From Diphasiastrum complanatum (Eukaryota > Streptophyta > Lycopodiopsida > Lycopodiales > Lycopodiaceae), in the NCBI GenBank assembly GCA_029204225.1, contig CM055102.1, positions 2,905,528-2,969,527 of the forward strand: a stretch of DNA of 64,000 bases. Reading direction: 5' to 3'. Positions 22,401-34,400 of the stretch are shown here, piece after piece. Below the pieces are notes generated by a model. The model was not told the origin of the DNA, ran no database searches, and worked only from the letters and a program-made list of their open reading frames with translations. The position numbers were made by a program, and so were the translations under genes. How positions within the stretch are numbered: position 1 is the stretch's first letter; the number at the start of each line of letters is the position of its first letter.

Positions 22401-25400
22401 TCATTAAACCTAATGAAGATCAATTGGATGATCAATTGGATGTCACAAGATCTAGCAAGCTTATTTTGTATTGTCTAAGATTGTGGGACACAGTTTTGAC
22501 AAAAGCTACAAGAGTTGGACGATTGAAGCAAATATCACACTCAATTATTTCAAGAACATCACATGACATATACTTAGGAGTACTGAAATCAATCCTCCGT
22601 TACAAACACAGTTACAAGCAAACATTTGCAAGCTGTAAACTTGTAAGTCCGGACTTCAAAAACGTGTTTGCAAGTTTGCATGACGGCCAAAACTCCTGTA
22701 AACAATTGCTTTTGACAAAAACCCTGTTTATACCTCAGGTTAGGATGGAAGTTTTTAGGTCAGAAGTGGCTCCAAAAAAAGCTTCGAAATATGAGTCAAT
22801 ATTGAAACGTTCGGAACATAGTACAATTGGAAGTAAAAAACCATGAATATTCTCAAGATAATATGAATGATAGAGAAACATGAGAAAAGTCCAGAGTTTG
22901 TTTGCAAGTTTTCAACTTGATGCAAACGCATTTGATAGTAACTATCGTTACAAGTCAAAATGAGAGTACATATGTGTACAAGTAGCAAATAGCTAGTATT
23001 AATATTGAGTTGATTGGCATATGGAAGTGACTATGATCTTCCACCAAGCTTGTAAGTCCCACATGTGAATGGTCACATCATCCCTGCCTCCTTAAGTGGC
23101 TCACAACCTATACAGGTGAAACAAAAAGCTATGAACCTTTTACTTGTGTGGACCAATTTAGTTGATAATCTAAATCGTTGCCGTCAAAGAAAATGCACAT
23201 TTCTTGTCTTGTTGAGGGTTGAACTAACTTTCTTCCTGCGATGTAGTACATACATATTGGTTCAAATCAGCATGTGTTACTTTATACAGGCATTGTTGAG
23301 TTTCTATCACTGGAGTTAAGGGTAGACTTAACCATGATCAAGGTTAATGGAAAAGAAAACCAAAACTACAGAAGTTGCATGGTGGACAAATTGAGCCATT
23401 GAACATTGAAAGAATCAGCACAAACCAGCTGGCCGAAACTTGGAACAAGATCTCAAATGAGAAGTGCAAATCAGATAAAACTAGTAAAAATTAAGTACGG
23501 ATAACTATCTGAAGATAGCACAAAAGAAGTGCAATCTTTAACCCTGTATATTCCACCCACAAGTATAAAAATCTCAACCCCATCGTGCAAAGAGTTATGA
23601 ACATGTTCCACATATTTTGAGAAACCATAAATGAAGAGTAGATAGCATTCACCCACAAAGAAGGTTGAGTTACATCACATATGATGATCGGCTGAAGCCC
23701 TACAAGCAATAGCAATGAGTTCACTCACGAAGGGCTCAAGCAAATACCAAATCAACAAGCTAAGAAATTGCTGTTTCTAATGCCTATACATGGTCGATTG
23801 AAGAACCATATAAGCAGGATTTAAATGAATCAAGGGAGGCAGAACGTCTGAAGGGAAAATAGTGCACACTCCTACGCAATTCCTACTCCAGATAATCAAC
23901 TAATAAAAGTTGAGCCTTTGGCCAACATGAATAAAAAGGGCCCTCGGGCCTGTATATGAATGAAAGGGCCTGTGGCCAACATAATGAATTAAATGGTAAG
24001 CTGCAACACATCAATACATTGTGTGGCACCAATATTAGTGATACATGGACCAGACATTGTTAACACAGCATGGACTGTATCAGAAGACATCGCTACTAAT
24101 GTCGTAATCCATCATAGTTAGACTATGGTGGTTGTGCTCTCTTTGGCAAAGTAACTGATAAGGATTATGCTGCAATAAGTGTAAGGTAGCAAATTCAACA
24201 CTACACTGCTGCCACAAAGCATAAACGGCATTCACTCACATAAGTTTCATATCATCTCATTAGCTACTAAGATTTAGTACAGATTAGCATCACATCTTTA
24301 CATTAAAAAAAGATTGTGTTTAGCATAGATGCTATGTCTTGCATTACAGTCATTAGTTTTGAACCTTGTTGCCTTGCTTCTTTTGTTAGATCTATTGGAT
24401 TGGTATATTAAAATTTAATATTAACTCACAAGTTTTGTCTTATTTTATCATCAAGCTATGCTTGTCAAATATAAACAGCCTCCACTTTTGAGTACCTATT
24501 TTTTGTAGTCTTTTCCTTGTACACATCCACAAATGCTGCTTGCAAGCACACATCCACAAATGGTCTCATACACAAATGATGCCAATGCACAAAGTAAATA
24601 AGTTCTATTATCACTCTGACATTTCCCCTTTTTATTGATAAGTGTCACCCTAACTTTGATGGTTAAAGGCTTTCCTATTTCATAGAGAACTATCAAATCA
24701 TAGCAAAATGAAGTACAAGTAAACTTTCCTCTTTAAAGCATGGCTTTGAAATAGTTTTTCAAAATGGTGAAAGCTAAAAGTGACCAGTGGTGGCTATAGT
24801 AGAATAATGAACAATGAGAACGTGCACTTGAAGATGCCAATTTTCCAACATTAATGTGTTAGGAGCAATTAGCCCATAAGATGTAGTCCAACTTGTAATC
24901 TACTGATTAATTGTACTTTGCATTTTGCATGCATCAATCGCAACAAAAGAGGAAATATACCAATCTTTGCAAATTGGCCTTCTACAAGGTCCCCCAATCC
25001 AATCTCTTGCCAAAACACATCATCCCAACCACAAGCTTCCATAGCAATAGACTCTGCTCCAGTCATCTGTTGCATGTGCGCATGACCCAAATATGTCCAT
25101 TTGCACACTGTTGTACACAAACTTCGTGTGTCATCACCCGTAGCCCTGGTCGAGGAGATGTGCGTGTGAGGGTGAATTGACAACTTTTCTTGATAATTTT
25201 TATCGAAATAGACAAAGTCAATCAGAAGTGTAGTACATACATGTAGTAAACATAATACTGAACCAAGCAGATAGTAGCTATGATCCATAATCTTAGAGAA
25301 AGTTACCATAGATCATTTATTTCCAAACAAGTTTGTGTGGTTGGCAAAGAACCTGTATGTAAGCCAATCACTTAAGTCCATCCATCGAAAAGTAATTGCC

Positions 25401-28400
25401 CAGGACTCTTGGAGATTTTCTTTGACCCAAAGTAGCTGCAACACATTAGCAGTTATCTTTATATCAAACAATTTGATGCATTAGCTTGTACACGATGGAA
25501 GTGTAGTCGTACAAACGAACATGCTTAACAGAAAAACCTCAACACGAAAAGTGCCCTTTAAGTGTATACAATATGAAATTGTCAAACCGTTTTCCCCATA
25601 GTGTCTTCTAATCAAAATACTTTCAAATTGTAAGAACAAAAACACATTGTCATGATAGCTAATGCTTTTTCTGATAATCTTGGCAAGACAACTAGGACAG
25701 GAGTGAGATGCAAGTAATCCTCTAGAGCTCCCTATTCTTATGGACACACAGTTCCATACTTCTCTATGTGCATGCCTCGCAACTTCTTTTGGGACTTGCA
25801 ACTCTTTTATGGTACTATTTTATTAGTTTCAGGCCTCCTTTTAAAGAAAAGACTATTTAAATATAGGAACCTTTAAGAACTTTCGAAGATGCTCTTGAGT
25901 AAGTATACACAGGACCCAAAGACTTGTTCTTGAGATTATTGAGTTTGGTATCCTAAGCTTCTTGTTGCGGAGTTCTCTATTGCTGGAGATTCGCCTGAGC
26001 TACTAGCGACTATTGTTATTCATTGAGTTTTCTTAGTTAGATAGTGCTTTGTGAATGTTATTTGTTGTCTTTGTCTTTATAGTTCAGTTGATACCAATAT
26101 CTCTTATTGAGTTCATAACATGGTATTGAAGCACTTATCTAACTTCTTCAATTGCTGATTTTTTCTCATCATTTCCTCTCTAGATTTGTCTCTAGCCATT
26201 TTTCTGTCTAGTCTCACTCTCTCTCTAGCCCTAATTGTACATTTTTCAGCATAACTTTTTCACTTGTGATCAAAATTCAGTTCTGTCAACTGCATTGGTT
26301 TCTGAGCAATTGGGCACCCTTGGATAAGTGACTTTTTTTGTTGACTGTATTTTGAAAACCCCAATATTTTAATTATGAACAACGTCATCTATTTCATACT
26401 TTCTGACAACAAAAGTTGAAAACCAGCACATTTTTAAAGCACAATCAAGGAGCACCTCTAGATGCAGACAACACATCGATTGGAGATCCATTTCAGAAGT
26501 TATTGCAAAATCAAGAATTTGGTCAAAACAGATATTCTCACATTCTATTGGAAGTCAAAACAGATATTCTAACATTCTATTGGAAACACCTTTTTGTTCA
26601 ACATTTGAGTGGACCTACATGTTCTATGTTGTCCTATAAGCCTAAACATCCACTTTTCTATCATTATTGACTTGCTAGAAGTTAGTGTTTCCATAAATCA
26701 TGATTCATTGGTTTATGAATCACAATTCATCAATGAATTTATCCCAATTCAAATTGGAAAGAATTGGGACTGTAAATGTTTGAGAACCACGTTGGTCCCA
26801 ATTTTGGAAAGCAATCTCATATGGAAGTTGTTGTGCCATTTTGCAAAGGAGAACTTTGTAGGAGAGAAGGAGAGCATTGCACAAGCTTGTTAAGGAGAAA
26901 GGAGAGGAGAAAAGAGAGGAGAGAAGAAAGAGATAATAGGAGAGGACGAGGTATTAGGTAAGAGGAAAGAGATGAAGCAAGGGGACATAGGGGGGTGTGA
27001 ATTTATTGTTAAGCTATCCCATTATTGTTCATTGAGTTTTTTTGGCTGGAGAATGCTTTGTGAATGCTATTTGTCGTCTTTATACTTCATTTGATGCCAA
27101 TATCTGTGATTGGATTCATAACACCTATAGGGAACTATCCTCGTGGAGTACTAGAAATTGATACTTACCCAAAAAAGGGATAACACAAGCGCCATCCTCA
27201 CTCTTTCATGACATTGAAAGAAACAAAGAAACAAAAATCATTTGATACCAGGTTGAATGTTCTCGTTGTTTTAGAATTGGAAGAGCGGTATCATTCCATT
27301 ATGGCTACATTCAACTTTTGTGCAAAGCAAATGCCTTTCCTTACATCAACAAAAAGGATCATACAATGTCCAAAAAGTGTACATTATGCCATGAAGAAGC
27401 TTGATTTACAGCATAGATTAGGAATTTTCACTTCACATAAATACCTCTACTCAGTTGTAATCATGAAATACCTTGGGAGGCTCCATTTCTGGAGAAAGTG
27501 ATCCACCAGCATATTGCAAAACAGGTGAGCCCGTAGCATTGATGCGTTCAGCCTGATCAACAGCTCTATGATCCATCCAGACAATGACATTTCTTCTGGC
27601 ATCACCACTCCATGACACTGTAACAGGTGAGTCATCTGGTCCTAACGCCACTGTGACAGAAGGATGGTACATTTAGGCAACTGATGGCGAAAAAACTCCT
27701 AGGATGAAATCTTAGTGAATTCCAATCCTTTCATCGCAAGTTATTACCACAGATAACTGCATTCCTTGCCCTGGAGTTTCAGCATTCTCGAGGACCACAT
27801 TTCTAGGAAGAAATACGCACCAAGAGAACAAGTGGCAGCAAAACCAATTCCACATATTTCTGAGCCGATTACACCAGCAATTTTGCAGGCAGACTTCACT
27901 GCTGCACAAACTGCATGCCAAATGTCTGTCGAGGATTGCTGTTTAATATAAAACTTGTTAGACCTACAGCATAAATTTATTCACTCTGGTTACAATTGAA
28001 ACACAAGTTCCACAATATGATGGCCTCCACATACTTGCACTTTTTCACCATAAAGATATCTAGTAAACTTTTTCACCATACTTGACTTCTTGTCATTTGA
28101 TTATTTGAGCCCAGCTTAAACTGCCAAATGAACAACATTGAAAAAAAAGTTCCAAAAATGATAAGGTTTGGCTTGTCGCATTAGCTCAGCACTCTACTTT
28201 CATCCATTTATCTCGACCCAAGCATACAAGCTAGTAAAATCAAACTACTTTTGAAAAATACCTCAACACAGTCGGCCTCTTTCCAGATTTGAAGCGGACT
28301 ACTGGAAACACCTAAGAGTTTGCCATTACAGTCAAAAATTCCTGCAATTTTCAACAAAGGTCAAGTGCAGATTCACTCAATCCAGCGGAAATTTTGACAA

Positions 28401-31400
28401 GCAATACTTCAGGTGGAAGGGCCAGATCTCTAGTATAATATATTCACAAAATCTATGCATCTTCAGTTTTCTAATCGTACTATTCTAAGATTTCAAAAAC
28501 CAAGTGATGCACTTGCACGTCAAGTACATTAAAGTATGATGGATAAAAAGTTGAAAGAAAACCACCACCGCATGATTGATCAACATTACCTCTACATTTT
28601 CATTACTGGACTGTAATATGCAAGCTGAAAGCATGAACGAAAACACTTACAAGTGAAAAAGCAGACACTCAATAAATTGCAACATCAGTAGCGCTGTCCT
28701 AAATGCCCAAATGATGTTCAATGTCATCAATCAAAGAAGTTGCAGAGGACGCCATCCATGTCCCCCCCCCTCCCCCACACCACCATCACAGCCGCATGGT
28801 GGTGCTGCGTAACCTCCACAAAAGGCTGTGTAGCCCCTAATGGGGCTACGCCAGCATCTTTGGAGGCTATACAGCCTCCAATAGAAGTTGTGCCAGAGCT
28901 GCAGCGGCCTCTAAGGAGGCCATGCAGCCCCCCACCACTCCCTTACACCTCCCCCAATATAATTCCCTAGCTCTGACACAAATCATCTCTATCCCTAATC
29001 TCTGGAGTCTCTACACCTAATCCTATGGAAATCTACAATACATCCAAGGTTATGAAGTAGTATACCTCCACTTGGCAGATTCTAGAGCTATTTGGCTCAG
29101 AATCTAGGGCAATGAAAGCTGAAACTCAAAAACACGGTGAAGATATTATCGGATGAGGAAAGTAAGGTGGAACGCAGAATTGCCACCACATTTCACCACA
29201 AAGATCCAAGAATAGGAATTCAATATAGAGCAGCATAAAGAGGAGAATCATCTTGGGCAGCAATCCTTAAGAAAGATTCAAGCAAAACAGCGACACACAC
29301 GACCCCATTTATTTCAGCTACACTTTATGAAGAGACTAGGTGACCAAAAGGCTCACACCATTAGGGTAAGGGGCATACCGAATACACAAGATGCCCCCAA
29401 GGAGGCACAAAGTGTCCCCACACCACTCATGGCCACCATAGCCAAGGCCTAGAGAAAGCTTGGAGAAGTAAGAAGGACAATACTACACTAGTTCCTCGCT
29501 TCGACGTATTATTCAAAGTCCAGCTGCACGTAGCGCTACGGTCACATCATGAGGAGGCACACTCACAGACGACTCCCACGACGACGACCACAGCAGATAT
29601 TGGACCTACCTTCATTTTACCCATTGCATCTTTCTTCAGTCGCAGCAGGATTTGATGACAATATATTACAACATCACTGATGCTCACTGTTTTGATAGTT
29701 AGACATTCGTTTCTAGGTCTACTTTGTGATATAGTCATACTTAGAACATTTTTCTTTACTATTATTGGAGACATTTTATTTACTCCTAATTGCACCACAC
29801 ACTTGACATGTACTTTTTGTCTTATATATGCCTTTTGGCATGGAAAAGACATTGATAAAGCTTTCTTTCTTTCTTTCTTTCTCTCTCTCGATCTTGGGTA
29901 ATAGTACATAGATCCACAAGCAAACATAAGAGCTCTGCTGCAAGTCTCCTCACAACCATAGTTGTATAGGAATAAGCACCATAGTTGCATAGGAATAAGC
30001 TAGGGAATGTCTGGCAAGGCTAACACTATATCCCCTCAAGCACCCCTTAACCCTCACACATCCTAACATCAACACATGGCAAGCTCCATGCACAGCCGAC
30101 ACTTGCCACACACTTGGCAGTGCCCTAACACATAGGCAAGCAAGTAGGACGACCATTTGACATGTGTCAGTCATACGTTGGACCAAGTGTCCCAGTGAGC
30201 ATAAGACATATTAGCCACTTACAGTGATATGTGACATTGCAATTTACAATTGTCTCCACCAATCGATGGGACAGCCATTTTACAACTGATATTTACAATT
30301 TACAATCCAAGGGCTAACATCGACATCAAGATCAACAACAATAAAGCTTTAAGCCAAAATGTTATGGTAGTTAGGAGTACTCGCCAGTCTACAAGTGTTC
30401 ACACTAGGAGACAACGAAATCCCCGACCCGCACCTAGAATACCTACACGACTCTATCTATCACACCTTTCTTCAACAGGGTTACAGACTAAGCACACCTA
30501 TACACATGATTTTATCAAATCGCATTTCGATCAATGAAACGCCCATTTCAAATCAGTCCAATTCAAATGGACTGTTCAAATAGGATTTTCATTGATTAAA
30601 TTGGTTTAAACTATAAAAGACAGAAAAATTGAACAAAACTAGTCCCATTCATGACTGCTTTTTGCACACATTGACAGGGTTCCATCCAAGAAAGAGAGAG
30701 AGAGAGAGAGACATAGAGCTTTGATAATGTCTTTTCCATGCCAAAAGACATATAAGACGAATAAGTACATATCCGGTGTGTAGAAATGCAAGTAATGTAA
30801 ATCTAAGTACGAATATCAATGATAAATAAACAACATAGGTGTGAATCATGATATAGCTATGCATGATGGTGTAAATCCTCAGATTGTGCACTGGAGGTAG
30901 TGATGATGCTATTGTTGCTAATGTAGATAGATGTAGTAAAGCTGGGATATCATGCCAACGCCGAATATCTGAGGGACATCTCCTCGTGGTATATAGGTCA
31001 AGAAGCAACACCCTTGCTTCATCCCAATAGTGCTCATGATCTACTTAGAAATACCTCTGTCACTCCAAAAACACCCCAATACTCTCTCATAGAGCCCCAT
31101 CACTACAAGAACTGTCATCAGAAAAACCAAGGTCCCGTATCTACTACATAAGTAAGGAGCGTGGGATAGAGTCGAAGACCATCCCGAAGTCAACGAAGCA
31201 ACAATAAACTTGCTCTCTCCAATGTCAAGCTAGTCCTTTTTGCTCCCTAGATTTCTCTTCTAAAAGAGCAGCTGAAATAACCGAAGAGATAAGAGCACTT
31301 CATTTACTACCTTTTTGAGAACTATTGCCCAAGAGAGAGCTTCTTCTTTATGCTTCTCGATTTTGTCTTCCAATTCTTTGAATTTGTTCGATGGTTCTGA

Positions 31401-34400
31401 TGTAGCAAGGAGAGGCTGGGTTTTGACCTCTTGTCTCAACATATCCACCTCCTTTTTGAACTTGTTATTAGTCTCTTTGAGATGGGACATTTTGCTTTTA
31501 ACCATATGAAGTCTGCCTTCAGTCCTTGAAAGTCTTGCAATAGCACACTCAAGCTAGATGCAATATAGGATTCAACTACCTTTGGGGGGTTCTTGAAAAC
31601 AGGGATATGAGATAGTAGGACTTAGGATAGGTAAAGAAGAAGAAAAGGCAGAAGAAGAAGAATAAAAGGGAGGAGAAAGAAGAAGAAGAAGAAATATTTG
31701 AGAGGGGGACATCGTTGCTATTGTTGCGCAATAGCAACAAGGTGGGATGGTTTCTACAATCCATAGTTGGAGAGAGAAGAGAAAGACAACTTTATTAATA
31801 TCTTTTCCAAGCCAAAAGGGATATAACACTAATAAATGTCCATGTCAAATATGCGGAGCATATGAAAACGTCTCCAAAACGGTAGCAAAAGAAAACATAA
31901 CTAAATACTATGAACTAAAGTGAGTGAGATATGTAGTAGAAGAGATGTTGCTAGATTTACAAACTAAGGTATGTCCTGCTGCTAAAGAAGGATGTGATGT
32001 GAGCCGCAACATGAGGTAACTCTGGTAGCCGCTAACATCATCTAGGAGGATGAGAAGTGTGCCTCCTCATGATAGGACGAATAGCTCTAGCTGCAATATG
32101 ACTATGATTGGTGCGATGTCTCTGATCTCTGTGAATAGGTGCCTCGTCATCCACATCATCATCATCAAAGTCTAAGTCCTAGCAAAGTATCTTCCAAGAG
32201 AAGAAATAGGTAATCTGAGACAAAGAACAAGGATGACTCGGCTGAGCTGTCTGGCATATATCACATCTCAACAAGAATGTCTCTCGTATCATATGTGCAA
32301 CACAGCGGGAATCCTCATATGCTATGAGCGATCGAAGTGTGGTGGGCACATCATGGAACAATTAGTATAAAGGGCATGGCACGTCCCTCTAATCTCATAG
32401 TATATGAGGGCATCTGAAGATAAGATTTTCCTCAAACTCCACCTTCACTCAAAGAGCTGGCAGATCCGCTCCTCTCTTGGAATACCATGGAACCTCCCAA
32501 GTCTTGATAGCCAATGTGATGATACGCGAAGCTAGCCCAATGTGAATTTGAGACTATGCGATAATCTTGAGTCCAAATATTGAGGTAAAACTGGGAAACC
32601 TGCTGTGTCTAGCTCCAAGAAATGTATCCAATCTTAACCGCCAACTAGCACCCCAAGTACAATCAAGGTATGCTCATATAAAAAATGTCTGATATACTAA
32701 TGAGTAAATGAAGGAAGAGTTGTGATAGAGATACAGAATGACTCAAGGAGGAGGTGGGATGCCTAAGAAAACCATGATAGCTAGTAGCCCTGATCATGAA
32801 GATAGTGGGAAGAAGCAAGTGCTATCTATGTATATCTTTGCTCTGCATCCGGAAGAGCCTGAACTTTCTAAATATATGTGATAAGTTGGAAGGCTGCATC
32901 GATCGGTATAGGTGGACTAGCAAACGCAGCAAGGATGACCTCATGTGGAAAAGAGGGCTTCGCCCAAATCATGTCGACTAACATGGTAGTCTGAAGTCTC
33001 GAGACATTGGCCCAATGTGAGGAGGAAAGACCGGTACACCATGTCTCTACTGCATATAAGGTTGTGGGGGTGATAATGGTTTCAAAAAGTCTACACTTGC
33101 TCAGAGCATCCCTAATGGACTTCCGGAAACAAAACCTCTCCAACTAAACAAGGGAAGAGTGGCCCTTCTCCTTAGTGTTAGCTGCCTGTCTCATACTGAA
33201 TGTAGGACCAGTGAAAAGTATTCCCAAGTAAGTGTTTGAAGAAACCACATCTAGGAGTTGTCTGTCAAAACTATCCTCCTAACACTGCATGAAAGCCCTA
33301 GAAGTATTTGTGAGAAAATCAGATCCAAAACATACTTAATGGATCAGTTAGATCTTGTCTAAATTTGGATGCACATCTAGAATCATTCACAAGCTAGAAA
33401 TCGTTCGTCTACCATGCTAGAACATAGAAATTCATGTAGATCTGAACATAATCACTAAGATCTGATATAGCACTGTCCCTGTCTGTACAATAGCAACATC
33501 ACATTGTCCTTCACACGTGTGGATTCAAGTACAACAAGAAAAATCACATTTTACATGTTAGAACTCAAGTTATCATGAGAAATGCGAAAGAGGTGGACAT
33601 AGAATCAAAAGAGGAAAGTTCTCCATACAAAATGAGAACATCAAGATCTGTTTTCCACGCTGGTACAGCTATTTATAGCAGCCATAATGTCACTTGGCCA
33701 CTTGCCTTGCCCTAAAATAGCAACTTCTAGGTACTTCACCAAAAACCCAGTTTTAAGTGACTAAATGCAATGTATCTATATCAACCAATGAGAGTAGGAC
33801 TAAATCCGACCTTATCAAACTTGCCAAAAATAGTACAAACACTATTTAGGGCCTTATTGACATAAAAAAATCTATCTCTAAGTTGAAATTCAATGTTGGC
33901 CTCAAAATTGCCAATTTAGATCACTAGTTGAATTTTTCACAATATTGAAGACGATAACCTTGGTGTTCGCAATGTTCACCACCAAGCCCCAACGGGTAAA
34001 AAAGGCCTATAGGCAATTCAACTATCATTGTAACCCCTCTTTAGTCAAAGAGACTAGTACCACATCATCGGAATCAAGAACCGGTGAAAGAGAGCAACCC
34101 TACTTCACCCCATTGGCGCTCCAAATATGCTCAGAAATTCCACTGTCATGTCGAAAACAGCCCAAAACTCTCATAAAGAGCCATCACAGCCAGAATAGTG
34201 TCAGTGGAGAAGACAAGGTCACAAAGTCTTTGAATGAACAAGGAGCATGTGACGAATCAAAGGCTTTCCTGAAAACAAGAGTAAACACTCTCTTTCATGT
34301 GCCTAGCTTCCTCGATAAAAGCCCGAAGAGTGAAGATATGGTCGGGGCAGAGTAATGGGCTCAGAACCCTACCTAGCCCAAAGCATATAATCTCCTGGAC

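Larger units (their letters stand above)
20932..24960 (-). other. FGGY intron 6 (4.0 kb)
   Basis: Mostly AT-rich. It holds a GC-rich block at 21290-21600 with a 102-aa minus-strand frame of unknown origin, tRNA-like repeats at 22190-22370 and the LTR-like repeat at 23830-24010. Confidence 0.7.
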
